NCBI RefSeq assembly: GCF_041514305.1
Contig: NZ_JBGMWH010000004.1
Location: 241,046-305,045, forward strand
Direction: 5' to 3'
DNA from: Salinarimonas chemoclinalis
GTDB taxonomy: Bacteria; Pseudomonadota; Alphaproteobacteria; Rhizobiales; Beijerinckiaceae
DNA: 64,000 nucleotides
Every line of letters begins with the position of its first letter. Position 1 is the first letter of the stretch. The position numbers and the translations under genes were made by a program. The notes below the pieces were generated by a model. The model was not told where the DNA came from. It saw only the letters and a list, made by a program, of their open reading frames with translations, and did not search any database. This document shows positions 33,629-42,515 of this stretch, in pieces.

Positions 33629-35167
33629 TCAGCCGCGGAACAGGTCGCGCTCCACGCCGGCGGTCTCGAAGAGCCAGTCTCGGCTCGCCTCGAGCTCGCC
33701 ACGCAGCCGGTCGAGGTCGTGGCCGAGCAAGCGGCCGCGCCACTTTCGCGGCACGCCCGCCACCAGCACCGTGTCGACGTTCGAGCGCTCCATCAGCGTC
33801 ACCACGGCGCCCGGCACGTGGTTGAGCGGAGCGACGTTGATGGCGCGGGCGTCGAGGAGCACGATGTCCGCCTCCTTGCCCGGCGTGAGCGAGCCGGTCT
33901 TGGCCTCGAGCTTCAAGCCGCGCGCGCCCTCGATCGTGGCGAAGCGGATCGCGTCGCGGGACGTCAGCAGGGTCGGGTAGTCCTCGCCCGCCAGCGCCTT
34001 GGCGTTGGCGAACATGCGCTGGAGCGTCATGACGCTGCGCATCTGGGTGAACATGTCCGCCGTCATCGTGCACTCGACGTCCGTCGAGAGCGAGGGCTGC
34101 ATGCCGAGATCGAGCGCGGTCTGCGTGGGCGGCGTGCCGTGGCGCATCTGCATCTCGATGGGAACCGAGAGCGAGACGTGCGCGCCCGCGTCCGCCGCAT
34201 GGCGCCACCCGGCCTCGCTCATGCCGGTCATGTGGATGAAGATGTTGTCGTCGGCGAACCGGCCCGCCGCGCCGATGGCGTCGAAGGTCGGCTGCATGCC
34301 GAAGGTGCCCACGACGTGCAGCGCGATCGGCAGGCCGAGCTCGCGCCCCAGCGCCCAGGCGGCCTCCCAGCCGGGGATGTAGATCTCGCCGCCCATCACC
34401 ATGGTGAGGAGCTGGTCGTCGGAGGCGAACCAGCGCTCCTTGATGCGCCGCGCGTCCTGCGGATAGCGCGCGCGCTCGCCCCAACCCTCGAAATAGCCGA
34501 ACACGGCGCGCCGGCCGGCGTCGCGCAGCGCCTCGATCGCGGCGTCCGAATGCTCCGGCGAATGGTGGATCTGGCTCACGTCCATGACGGTGGTCACGCC
34601 GGCGTCGATCTGGGCGAGCGAGCCGTAGAGTTCGTTGATGTAGACGTCCTGCGGCCGGTAGATCGGCGCGAACGTCTGCAGGACCGTGTCGTAGTAGTTG
34701 ATCGCGTTCGCCGGACGGCCGTCGTTCACCAGGATGCCGTCGGCCAGGAAGCTGCGCAGCGCGGTCTCGAACTGGTGGTGGTGCGTGTCGATGAAGCCCG
34801 GCATCACGATCATGCCGGCGGCGTCGATCACCGCGGCGTCCGCCGCTTCGAGGCTCGGACCCACCGCGAGGATGCGCGCGCCCTCGAGCAGCACGTCGCC
34901 CGGCGCGAAGTCGCCGACGGCTGGGTCCATCGAGAGGACGTACCCGCCCTTGATCAGCACGCGCCGGCCCGCGCCGCCCATGCCGGCCGGCGGGCCGTCG
35001 GTCGCGGGCTGCGCGGCGACGGAGGTCGCGGCGAGCCCGATGCCGGCGCCGGCGGCGACCGTGGTCCTGAGCAGGTCGCGGCGGGTGGCGCCGCCGGTGT
35101 CGGCAGGGGTTTCGACGGCGGCCTCGACGGAGGCGCGGGCGGCGGCCTCCTCGCACAGCTTGCACAT
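33629..35167 (-). CDS. Amidohydrolase-family protein with a Tat-type signal
   Basis: Metal-dependent deaminase/hydrolase of 512 residues of the cytosine deaminase/TrzN/SsnA type. The metal-binding GFIDTHHHQ is near residue 120, a His lies in ALHVVG near residue 275, and the catalytic Asp is in STDVE near residue 362. Unusually for the family, it begins with a CxxC pair and a twin-arginine signal (TRRDLLR, then a hydrophobic stretch ending SVAA, near residues 27-52), which suggests a folded periplasmic enzyme. An IclR-type palindrome lies 33 bases upstream. The substrate is unknown; a ring amine or amide is possible. Confidence 0.87.
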   Translation of the reverse strand: MCKLCEEAAARASVEAAVETPADTGGATRRDLLRTTVAAGAGIGLAATSVAAQPATDGPPAGMGGAGRRVLIKGGYVLSMDPAVGDFAPGDVLLEGARILAVGPSLEAADAAVIDAAGMIVMPGFIDTHHHQFETALRSFLADGILVNDGRPANAINYYDTVLQTFAPIYRPQDVYINELYGSLAQIDAGVTTVMDVSQIHHSPEHSDAAIEALRDAGRRAVFGYFEGWGERARYPQDARRIKERWFASDDQLLTMVMGGEIYIPGWEAAWALGRELGLPIALHVVGTFGMQPTFDAIGAAGRFADDNIFIHMTGMSEAGWRHAADAGAHVSLSVPIEMQMRHGTPPTQTALDLGMQPSLSTDVECTMTADMFTQMRSVMTLQRMFANAKALAGEDYPTLLTSRDAIRFATIEGARGLKLEAKTGSLTPGKEADIVLLDARAINVAPLNHVPGAVVTLMERSNVDTVLVAGVPRKWRGRLLGHDLDRLRGELEASRDWLFETAGVERDLFRG

Positions 35168-35200
35168 GGCGGCATCTCCTCTTTCTGCTGGCGGAGGTAT

Positions 35201-35215
35201 TTTCGTTCAGCGAAT
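35201..35215. promoter_or_regulatory. Putative IclR-type operator upstream of the amidohydrolase gene
   Basis: TTTCGTTCAGCGAAT matches the perfect palindrome at 37067-37081 in 13 of 15 bases and lies 33 bases before the amidohydrolase start, in an AT-richer stretch suited to a promoter. Confidence 0.55.
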
Positions 35216-35261
35216 ACGAGTAACTGCATGCACGCCCTGCGGGCGGCACGTCGGCGGAGAC

Positions 35262-36083
35262 TCAGCGTCGCTTCAGGACGGAGGCGAGGACGGGAAAGCG
35301 CGCGGTCGCCTCGGCGAGCCGCGAGGCGGCCATGCGCAGCTCGGGCAGGCGCTCGGCGACGAGCTGGTCCGCCGTGACGAGCCCGGTGTAGCCCGAGGAG
35401 TTGAGCGCCGCGATGGTCTCGCCGCCGTGGCGGATCGGCACGGCGAGCGCGGTGATGCCGTAGTCGAGCTGGTCCACGGTCGTGGCGTAGCCGAGCTCGC
35501 GCGCCTTGTAGACGAGCCGGCGCAGCTCCTCGCGGTTCGTCACCGTCTGCGACGTGAGGGCCACAGGTCGCACGGTCTCGAAGTAGCGGTCGAGCTCCGG
35601 GTCCGGGAGCGCGGCGAGGAGGACGCGGCCGAGCGAGGTCGCGTGCGCCGGATAGCGCGCGCCGACGACGGCGCTCGCCCGGCGCGCCCGCTGCACCGAG
35701 AAATGCGCGACGTAGATGACGTCGTGCCCGTCGAGCGTCGCGACCGACGAGGCGTCCCCGAACGCCTCCACCACGTGGCGCAGCTCCGGCAGCAGGATCT
35801 CGTCCATGCGTGCCGAGAAGTAGAAGGCCGAGCCCAGGCTCATGACCTTCGGCGTGAGGTGGAAGCGCTTGCCGGACTGGCCGACGTAGCCGAGCGTCGC
35901 CAGCGTGATCAGGCTGCGCCGCGCCGCGGCCGGCGAGGTGCCCACGCGCTGCGCCACTTCCGAGAGCGTCATCTCGAGATGCGTGCCGTCGAAGCACTCG
36001 AGCACGGCGAGGCCGCGCGCGAGCGCCTCGACGAACTCCGCCGGCCTCTCCTCCTCGTCGACGGGCACGCTCAGGGCGGTCAT
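35262..36083 (-). CDS. IclR-family transcriptional regulator (PcaR/PobR-like)
   Basis: A regulator of 273 residues. The N-terminal winged helix (FVEALARGLAVLECF, then MTLSEVAQRVGTSPAAARRSL) is followed by the IclR effector domain (YPAHATSLGRVLLAALP and TTVDQLDYGITALAVPI). It resembles the PcaR/PcaU/PobR group that controls aromatic-acid catabolism. GAGGGAG precedes the ATG, which overlaps the dioxygenase stop by 4 bases, so regulator and enzyme are in one transcript. Four palindromes around this locus are its likely binding sites. Confidence 0.92.
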   Translation of the reverse strand: MTALSVPVDEEERPAEFVEALARGLAVLECFDGTHLEMTLSEVAQRVGTSPAAARRSLITLATLGYVGQSGKRFHLTPKVMSLGSAFYFSARMDEILLPELRHVVEAFGDASSVATLDGHDVIYVAHFSVQRARRASAVVGARYPAHATSLGRVLLAALPDPELDRYFETVRPVALTSQTVTNREELRRLVYKARELGYATTVDQLDYGITALAVPIRHGGETIAALNSSGYTGLVTADQLVAERLPELRMAASRLAEATARFPVLASVLKRR

Positions 36084-36952
36084 CTCCCTCGGCCCTCCGG
36101 CGCGAGCACGAAGTCGAAGACGAACTTCGCGTCCGGACGGCGCTCGAGGTCGTAGTCGAACACGTCGGATTTCCTGACAGGTTCGACCTTGGCGATCAAG
36201 GATTTTCGCACACCGAAAACGGCGTCGTTGTCGAGATATTCCGTGTTCTCGAAGAACACTTCCGTCGTGATCGACCGCATGCGCGGGGCGCGCACGATGA
36301 AGTGCACGTGCGCGGCGCGCCAGGCGTGGCGTTCGCCGGCGCGCAGGAGGCGCCCGACGGGGCCGTCGTAGGGCACCGTGTAGGGCTTCGGGAGCACGGT
36401 CGTGTAGTAGTACGCGCCGGTCTCGTCCGCGGTGAGCTTGCTGCGCAGGTCGTACTTGTCCTGCCCGCGCTCCTGCTCCTGGATCGGATAGGTGCCCGAG
36501 GAATCCGCCTGCCAGGTGTCGACGATCGCGCCCGGCAGCGGATTGCCCAGCGTGTCGCGCACCTTGCCGTGGACGAGCACGCACACGCCCTCGCGCCCGC
36601 GGCCGAGATCGCCTCCGAGCCGCAGCTCCGGCGCGTCGTCGAGGTAGAACGGCCCGAGGTTCGAGCCCTCGGTCGCGCCGCCACGGGTGTTGATCATGTC
36701 GACGAGCGCCGAGAAGCCGAGCACGTCCGACAGCAGGATGAACTCGTGGCGCTCGGGCGTGGAGATCTTTCCGCAATCGTAGAGGAAGTTGAGGATCCCG
36801 ATCCACTCGTCCTGGGTGAGGTTCACCTCGCGCGTGTAGTCGTGCAGGTGCTCGATGAACGTGTCCAGCAGGAACTTGAAGCGCGTCCCTTCCGGGGCCT
36901 CGAAGGAAGCCTTCACGGCCTCCGTCACCGTGTATTGATTGACGTCGCGCAT
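36080..36952 (-). CDS. Intradiol ring-cleavage dioxygenase (catechol/hydroxyquinol 1,2-dioxygenase type)
   Basis: Fe(III) dioxygenase of 290 residues that splits a catechol-type ring between the hydroxyls. The N-terminal helical domain found in catechol and hydroxyquinol 1,2-dioxygenases spans about residues 10-100. The Fe ligands are visible as Tyr in SSGTYPIQ, Tyr in GAYYYTT and two His in HAWRAAHVHF. Length fits hydroxyquinol 1,2-dioxygenase best, but substrate is not certain. The ATG at 36952 has GGAGGAG just upstream. An operator-like palindrome lies inside the 3' part of the gene. Confidence 0.92.
   Translation of the reverse strand: MRDVNQYTVTEAVKASFEAPEGTRFKFLLDTFIEHLHDYTREVNLTQDEWIGILNFLYDCGKISTPERHEFILLSDVLGFSALVDMINTRGGATEGSNLGPFYLDDAPELRLGGDLGRGREGVCVLVHGKVRDTLGNPLPGAIVDTWQADSSGTYPIQEQERGQDKYDLRSKLTADETGAYYYTTVLPKPYTVPYDGPVGRLLRAGERHAWRAAHVHFIVRAPRMRSITTEVFFENTEYLDNDAVFGVRKSLIAKVEPVRKSDVFDYDLERRPDAKFVFDFVLAPEGRGR
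36204..36218. promoter_or_regulatory. Operator-like palindrome inside the dioxygenase gene
   Basis: TTTCGCACACCGAAA, with perfect arms TTTTCG and CGAAAA around 5 bases, matches the 37067 palindrome at 13 of 15 positions. It lies within coding sequence about 120 bases upstream of the IclR start, and could serve autoregulation or DNA looping. Chance is possible. Confidence 0.4.
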
Positions 36953-37066
36953 CCGTCTCCTCCGCTCCCGAGCCGTCGTCACTCCCGCAGCGCAGCATAG
37001 CCTGCCGCGAATTTCCGGGTTGACCAGAGACTAGAACGCGCAATAATCTCCGACAAGAGAAAAAAC

Positions 37067-37081
37067 TTTCGCTCAGCGAAA
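37067..37081. promoter_or_regulatory. Putative IclR-type operator between the dioxygenase and the TRAP operon
   Basis: TTTCGCTCAGCGAAA is a perfect 7-1-7 palindrome, 15 bases before the citryl-CoA-lyase-like start and 114 bases from the divergent dioxygenase start. It is embedded in AT-rich sequence (37040-37090) and is well placed to control both arms. Confidence 0.65.
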
Positions 37082-37096
37082 ATAATTGGAGCCAGC

Positions 37097-37906
37097 ATGC
37101 GGATCGGGAAACAGGATCAGGCCTTCACGGCCATCGCCACGTCGGACGCGACCAGCGTCACCGTGCGCGGGCACGACCTCTGCGGCGAGCTGATCGGCCA
37201 CGTCGACTTCACCGACTATTTCTGGCTCCTCGTCACCGGTACGCGCGCCACCCCCGCGCAGAAGGCGATGCTGAACGCCTGCCTCGTCGCCATCGCCGAG
37301 CATGGTCTCGTGCCGAGCGTCCAGGCGGCGCGGATGACGCTCGCCGCCGCTCCGGAGGCCTGGCAGGGCGCCATGGCCGCGGGGCTGCTCGGCATGGGCA
37401 CCGTCGTCGCCGGCTCCTCCGAGGTCGCCGGGCGCTACCTCGTCGCGATCGTCGCCGCCGCGGAGAGGGCCGGCTCGATCGAGGCCGCCGCGCGCGACGG
37501 CGTCGCGGAGCTGAAGGCCCAGCGCGGCAAGGTGCCGGGCCTCGGTCATCCGCAGCACGATGCCGGCGATCCGCGCGCGGATCGCCTCCTCGCCATCGCC
37601 GACGAGCTCGGCGTCTCGGGGGCGCACGTGGAGGCGCTGCGGGCGCTCGGGCGCGTGGCGCCGGGCATCATGGACCGGCCGCTGCCGATCAACGTCTCGG
37701 GCGCCATTCCCGCGGTGATCCTCGACGCGGGCTGGCCGGTGGAGGCACTCAAGGCCGTGCCGCTGCTGGCGCGCGCCGGCGGCCTCGCCGCGCATCTCTT
37801 CGAGGAGAGCCGCCGCTCGATCGGCTTCATCCTGTCCCACGCGGCGGACCAGGCGATCTCCTACGACGGCGCGCCCGCGGGCGCCGCGGCACCGGGAGAC
37901 GCCTGA
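37097..37906 (+). CDS. Citryl-CoA-lyase-like protein (short citrate-synthase fold)
   Basis: A protein of 269 residues, much shorter than a true citrate synthase (about 430) but retaining the core: His in IAEHGLVPS near residue 74, the second His in VPGLGHPQH near residue 153 and an Arg in MDRPLPINVSG near residue 194. Such short homologues are annotated as citryl-CoA lyases and act on CoA thioesters of tricarboxylate-like acids. Next to a CaiB CoA-transferase, it may cleave a CoA-activated product of ring opening. It is first in the TRAP operon and directly after the operator. Confidence 0.82.
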   Translation: MRIGKQDQAFTAIATSDATSVTVRGHDLCGELIGHVDFTDYFWLLVTGTRATPAQKAMLNACLVAIAEHGLVPSVQAARMTLAAAPEAWQGAMAAGLLGMGTVVAGSSEVAGRYLVAIVAAAERAGSIEAAARDGVAELKAQRGKVPGLGHPQHDAGDPRADRLLAIADELGVSGAHVEALRALGRVAPGIMDRPLPINVSGAIPAVILDAGWPVEALKAVPLLARAGGLAAHLFEESRRSIGFILSHAADQAISYDGAPAGAAAPGDA

Positions 37907-39063
37907 TGGTCAAGATCCTGCGCGACATCCGCGTCGTCGAGATGGGGACCTACATCACCGGTCCCGCCGCCGCCATGCAGCTCGGCGACCTGGGCGCCGA
38001 CGTGATCAAGGTCGAGCGCCCCGGCGAGGGCGACCCGTTCCGGGCCTTCAAGGGCGGGCTCTACTCGCCGCATTACCAGACCTACAACAGGAACAAGCGC
38101 TCGATCGCGCTCGACACGAAGAGCCCGGAAGACCTAGCGGTCTTCCACGAGCTCGTGCGCGGCGCCGACGTCTTCATCCAGAACTTCCGCCCCGGGGTCG
38201 CCGAGAAGCTCGGCGCGGGCGAGGCGGAGCTGCGCGCGCTCAACCCGCGCCTCGTCTACTGCGCCATCTCGGGCTTCGGCACGAGCGGCCCGGCGCGCGA
38301 CCGCCCGGCCTACGACACCGTCGCCCAGGCGGCGAGCGGGTACCTGCGGCTCGTGACGCCGCCGACGAACCCGCGGGTCATCGGCCCGGCGATCGCCGAT
38401 GCCGTCACGGGGCAGTACGCCGCGCTCGGCATCCTCGCCGCGCTCGTCGAGCGCGCCGAAACGGGCGCGGGCCGGCGCCTCGACGTCTCGATGCTTGAGG
38501 CGATGACGCACTTCAACCTCGACAGCTTCACGCATTACTACAGCGTGGGCGAGATCATGGGGCCGCTGTCGCGCCCGGTCGTGTCGCAGTCCTACACGTT
38601 CGAGTGCGCGGACGGGAAATGGATCGCGATCCACCTCTCCTCCCCGACGAAGTTCTGGAACGGGTTGCTCGAGGCCACGGGCCAGGCGGCGCTCGCGGAC
38701 GACCCGCGCTTCTCCGAGCGGCTGGAGCGCATCCGCCATCAGGACGATCTCATCGAGATCCTCACCCCCGTGTTCAAGACCGCCACCCGCGACACCTGGT
38801 GCGCGCGCCTGCTGGCGGCCGAGGTCCCGCATTCGCCGGCCTACGATTCGAACGAGGCGCTGGAGGACCCGCAGGCGAAGCACCTCCAGCTCGCCGTCAC
38901 CGCGGAGCACCCGCAGATGGGCACCTTCACCACGGTGCGCCCGCCCTACGGTTTCGACGGCGCCATCGACCGCGACGTGCGCCCGCCGCCGACGCTCGAC
39001 GAGCACGGCGCGGAGATTCGCGCGGAGGTGCGCGCGGCCATCGCCCGCCGCGTGGCGGAGTGA
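37906..39063 (+). CDS. CaiB/BaiF-family (class III) CoA-transferase
   Basis: A protein of 385 residues. The class III features are visible: LGADVIKVERPGEGDPFR near residue 28, NRNKRSIALD near residue 64 and the catalytic Asp in RPAYDTVAQ near residue 144. These enzymes move CoA between carboxylic acids through aspartyl-CoA intermediates. The ATG overlaps the preceding TGA by one base, so it is translated with the citryl-CoA-lyase-like gene. Together they could activate and then cleave the same acid; the acid itself is not identified. Confidence 0.93.
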   Translation: MVKILRDIRVVEMGTYITGPAAAMQLGDLGADVIKVERPGEGDPFRAFKGGLYSPHYQTYNRNKRSIALDTKSPEDLAVFHELVRGADVFIQNFRPGVAEKLGAGEAELRALNPRLVYCAISGFGTSGPARDRPAYDTVAQAASGYLRLVTPPTNPRVIGPAIADAVTGQYAALGILAALVERAETGAGRRLDVSMLEAMTHFNLDSFTHYYSVGEIMGPLSRPVVSQSYTFECADGKWIAIHLSSPTKFWNGLLEATGQAALADDPRFSERLERIRHQDDLIEILTPVFKTATRDTWCARLLAAEVPHSPAYDSNEALEDPQAKHLQLAVTAEHPQMGTFTTVRPPYGFDGAIDRDVRPPPTLDEHGAEIRAEVRAAIARRVAE

Positions 39064-39094
39064 GACGCGGCCGACGAGACGAGGAGGAGACACC

Positions 39095-39511
39095 ATGAGC
39101 GCCACGACGCCCCCCGACGGTCCCCCGGCCGCCCTGCCCGTCTCCGACGTGATGGAGGCGAGCCGGTCCATGCTGCAGATGCAGCTCTACGCCATCACGA
39201 CGACGCCGACAGACGGGCTCGGGCCGGTGCTGGCGCACCTCGAGGCGCACCTCGCTTTCCAGGTCGGGCTCGAGAAGGACGGCGTGCTCTTCGCCGCCGG
39301 CCCGCTGTGGACCGACGACGAGCGGGAGTGGCGCGGCGAGGGGCTCGTCGTCGTGCGCGCGCCGAGCCGGGCCGCCGCGATCGCCATCGCCGAGCGCGAC
39401 CCGATGCACGCGAGCGGCGCGCGGCGCTTCGTCGTGCGCCCGTGGATGATCAACGAAGGGTCGTTGTCGCTGCGCCTGGATCTCTCCAGCCAGCGGCTCG
39501 CGCTCGCCTGA
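39095..39511 (+). CDS. YciI-like (YCII-related domain) protein
   Basis: A protein of 138 residues with the ferredoxin-like YciI fold: HLEAHLAFQVGLEKDGVLFAAGPLW near residues 48-72, including the conserved His, and later DPMHASGARRFVVRPW. Members act as small lyases, isomerases or dehalogenase-like enzymes in aromatic and chloro-aromatic catabolism. The first 25 residues are a non-conserved extension. GGAGG occurs shortly before the ATG. The operon context suggests handling of a ring-cleavage intermediate. Confidence 0.8.
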   Translation: MSATTPPDGPPAALPVSDVMEASRSMLQMQLYAITTTPTDGLGPVLAHLEAHLAFQVGLEKDGVLFAAGPLWTDDEREWRGEGLVVVRAPSRAAAIAIAERDPMHASGARRFVVRPWMINEGSLSLRLDLSSQRLALA

Positions 39512-39564
39512 CTCCTGCTGGCGAGACACCAAGCCGGACACCAAGAAAGAGGGAGGACACGCCG

Positions 39565-40644
39565 ATGAAGACGCTCACACGACTGCTGATCGCGGGGACC
39601 ATGCTCGCGCCCGCCACCGCGCTCGCCCAGGAGACGATCGACCTGACCGTCGCCTCGAGCCACCCGACGACGATCCCCTGGATCGGCATGATCCAGACCC
39701 ACTTCATGACGGAGGTCGACCGCATCCTCGCCGAGCAGGGCGCCTACGAGATCGCCTGGAACGAGGCCTTCGGCGGCACGCTGTACAAGGCGAACGCGAC
39801 GCTCACCTCGGTCGAGCAGGGCATCACCGACATCGGCTGGGTGTTCTCCTACCTCGAGGGCGCCAAGATGCCGCTCAGCCAGGTGACCGGATACACGCCG
39901 TTCTCGACGAACGACGTGCCGGTCCAGCTCGAGACGATGATGGAACTCTACGAGACCGTTCCCGAGTTCCGCAATGAGTGGGAGCAGTACAATCTCGTCT
40001 TCCTCGGCGCGACCGGTGCGGACAGCTACGACCTCTACACCAAGCGACCGATCGAGAGCCTCGACGACCTCCAGGGCCTCAAGCTCTCGGCGCCCGGCGT
40101 GCTCGGCACCTGGCTGCGCGGCACCGGCGCCAACGCCGTCGACGGGGCGCTGACGACGTTCTACACGGACCTCCAGACCGGCGTCTCCGACGGCGCGCTG
40201 TCGCTCGCGATGGGCGTCCTGCCGGCGAAGCTCTACGAGGTCGCGCCCTACATCACCCGCGTCGACATCGGCGTCGTGTTCTCCGGCGGGCTGGCCATCA
40301 ACCGCGACACCTGGGACGGGCTGCCCGAGCCCGTGCAGCAGGCGCTGCTCCAGGCCGGCGACGTCTACTCGAAGGCCCACGCGCAGGACCTGATGGAACG
40401 CCACGAGTCCGCGCTCGAGCGCATGGTCGAACTCGGCGCGACGCAGGACCCGCCGGTGACGCTCACGCCGATGGACCCGGCCGAGCGCCAGCGCTGGGTC
40501 GAGGCGCTGCCGGACCTCGCGGGCGAATGGGCGCAGGCCGCCGAGGAGCGCGGGCTTCCCGGCCGGGAGTTCCTCACGGCTTACATGGAGGGCCTGCGCG
40601 CGCGCGGCGAGACGCCGGCGCGCGACTGGGACCGGGCCGAGTGA
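39565..40644 (+). CDS. TRAP transporter substrate-binding protein (DctP family)
   Basis: Periplasmic receptor of 359 residues. A signal peptide ends at about residue 22 (PATALAQ). The DctP core is visible: IEIAW-type strand after residue 60, NEAFGGTLYKANATLTSVEQGITDIGW near residue 63 and LQGLKLSAPG near residue 172, where the Arg of classical C4-dicarboxylate receptors is absent from the usual motif. It is followed by both membrane subunits. The ligand is probably a carboxylate used by the operon enzymes. Confidence 0.93.
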   Translation: MKTLTRLLIAGTMLAPATALAQETIDLTVASSHPTTIPWIGMIQTHFMTEVDRILAEQGAYEIAWNEAFGGTLYKANATLTSVEQGITDIGWVFSYLEGAKMPLSQVTGYTPFSTNDVPVQLETMMELYETVPEFRNEWEQYNLVFLGATGADSYDLYTKRPIESLDDLQGLKLSAPGVLGTWLRGTGANAVDGALTTFYTDLQTGVSDGALSLAMGVLPAKLYEVAPYITRVDIGVVFSGGLAINRDTWDGLPEPVQQALLQAGDVYSKAHAQDLMERHESALERMVELGATQDPPVTLTPMDPAERQRWVEALPDLAGEWAQAAEERGLPGREFLTAYMEGLRARGETPARDWDRAE

Positions 40645-40663
40645 GCGCGGACGGCACGCGCTC

Positions 40664-41194
40664 ATGACCATGCACGCGACGCGGCGCGCCTGGAACGCGC
40701 TCGTGGACGGGCTAGCCGCGGTGGGGACGCTCCTCATCGGCGTCCTGATGCTCATCATCTGCAGCGACGTCGTCGCGCGCAACCTGCTCGGTGCCTCGCT
40801 GCCGCTCGTCTCCGAGCTCGGCGCGCTGACGCTGGTGATGATCGTCTACCTCCAGCTCGCGGCGGCGATCCGCCACGACCGCCTGGCCCGCACCGAGCTC
40901 GTGTTCGGCGCGCTCCGGGCGAGCCGGCCGCGGCTCGGCGCGGCGCTCTCCGCCGCCTTCGACCTCGTCGGCGCGGCGGCGCTCGCCGCGCTCGCCTGGT
41001 CGACGATCTCCATCCTCGAGCGCGACCTGCGCTCGGGGCAGTTCATCGGCGTCACCGGCGTGATGACGGCGCCCACCTGGCCGTTCCGGGTGCTGATCGT
41101 CGCGGGCCTCGCCGTCTCGGCGATCCAGTTCGCCATCCAGGTCGTCGAGGCGCTGCGCGCCGTCGCGGCGCCGCGCGAGGAGAAGACGTCATGA
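40664..41194 (+). CDS. TRAP transporter small permease (DctQ family)
   Basis: A protein of 176 residues with four membrane helices. CSDVVARNLLGASLPLVSELG near residues 36-56 is the typical DctQ signature. It pairs with the large permease whose ATG overlaps this stop (ATGA). It gives structural support to the sodium- or proton-driven uptake channel. Confidence 0.93.
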   Translation: MTMHATRRAWNALVDGLAAVGTLLIGVLMLIICSDVVARNLLGASLPLVSELGALTLVMIVYLQLAAAIRHDRLARTELVFGALRASRPRLGAALSAAFDLVGAAALAALAWSTISILERDLRSGQFIGVTGVMTAPTWPFRVLIVAGLAVSAIQFAIQVVEALRAVAAPREEKTS

Positions 41195-42504
41195 GCGGCG
41201 TCGAGATCGGAACCGCCGCCATCGTCGCGCTGATCGGGCTGATCTGGATCGGCATGCCGATCGGGGTCGGCATGCTGCTCGTCTCCTTCGCGGGGGTCGC
41301 GGCGATCCGCAACGAGGGCGTGGCGCTGCGCATGGCTGGCGCCGTCGCCAACGACGCGCTGCGCGAGTACCTGTTCGCCGTCGTCCCGCTGTTCGTGCTG
41401 ATGGGGCTCCTCGTCACGATCTCGGGCGTCGGCAAGGACACGTTCGACGTCTTCCAGCAGGCACTGCGGCGCCTGCGCGCCGGGCTCGGCGTGGCGACCG
41501 TCTTCGCCAACGCCGTGTTCGCGGCGATCACCGGCGTCTCGATCGCCTCGGCCTCCGTGTTCAGCCGCGTCGCCGTGCCCGAGATGACCCGCCACGGCTA
41601 CACCAAGACCTTCGCCACCGGCGTCGTCGCGGGCTCCTCCGTGCTCGGCATGCTGATCCCGCCCTCGCTCCTGATGATCGTCTACGCGGTGCTGGCCGAG
41701 GAATCGGTCGGGCGGATGTTCCTCGCGGGCATCCTGCCGGGGCTGCTGCTGGCGGGCGTGTTCTCGGTGACGATCTTCCTGCTGGCCACCTTCCGCCCCG
41801 GCTTCGTCTTCGCCGGCGGCGCCGACACCGCCGCGGACGAGCGGCTCGGCGCCGGGCGGATCGTCGCCAAGAGCGTGCCGATCGTCGTGCTCGTCGTCCT
41901 CGTCCTCGGCGGCCTCTACGGCGGCTTCCTCAACCCCACCGAGGCGGGCGCGGTCGGCGCGCTCGGCGCCCTCGTGATCGCGCTCGCGCGCCGCGCGCTC
42001 GGATGGGGCAGCTTCTGGCGGCTCCTCGTCGAGACCGGGCAGATCACGGTCGCGGTGCTGTTCCTGATCATGGCGGCGACGTTCTTCAGCCGCATGCTGG
42101 CGATGTCGGGCCTGCCCGCGGCGCTCGCCGACGTGCTGCTGTCGGGGCCGCTCGGGCCCTACGGTTTCCTGATCGTCTTCCTCCTCGTGGTGATCCTGCT
42201 CGGCTGCATCATCGACTCGATCTCGATCATGCTCATCCTCCTGCCGATCGCGCTGCCGGTCGTGCAGGCGGCGGGGTTCGACCTCGTCTGGTTCGGCGTG
42301 CTCACCGTGGTGGCGGTCGAGATCGGCCTCCTCACCCCGCCCTTCGGGCTGTCGGTCTACACGATCAAGTCCGCCATGAACGATCCGGACCTGAGCGTCG
42401 GCGAGATCTTCCGCGGTGCGCTGCCCTTCGTCGCCGCGATGGTCCTGACCCTCGGCGTCCTCATCGCCTTCCCCGCGATCGCCACCTGGCTCGCCTACCC
42501 GTGA
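41191..42504 (+). CDS. TRAP transporter large permease (DctM family)
   Basis: A membrane protein of 437 residues with about twelve helices. The motifs SIASASVFSRVAVPEM, GSSVLGMLIPPSLLMIVYAV and LTPPFGLSVYTIK are standard DctM features forming the transport core. The protein uses an ion gradient to move the carboxylate delivered by the DctP receptor. It overlaps dctQ by ATGA, and the FMN reductase follows 11 bases later. Confidence 0.95.
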   Translation: MSGVEIGTAAIVALIGLIWIGMPIGVGMLLVSFAGVAAIRNEGVALRMAGAVANDALREYLFAVVPLFVLMGLLVTISGVGKDTFDVFQQALRRLRAGLGVATVFANAVFAAITGVSIASASVFSRVAVPEMTRHGYTKTFATGVVAGSSVLGMLIPPSLLMIVYAVLAEESVGRMFLAGILPGLLLAGVFSVTIFLLATFRPGFVFAGGADTAADERLGAGRIVAKSVPIVVLVVLVLGGLYGGFLNPTEAGAVGALGALVIALARRALGWGSFWRLLVETGQITVAVLFLIMAATFFSRMLAMSGLPAALADVLLSGPLGPYGFLIVFLLVVILLGCIIDSISIMLILLPIALPVVQAAGFDLVWFGVLTVVAVEIGLLTPPFGLSVYTIKSAMNDPDLSVGEIFRGALPFVAAMVLTLGVLIAFPAIATWLAYP

Positions 42505-42515
42505 GATCGACTCCC

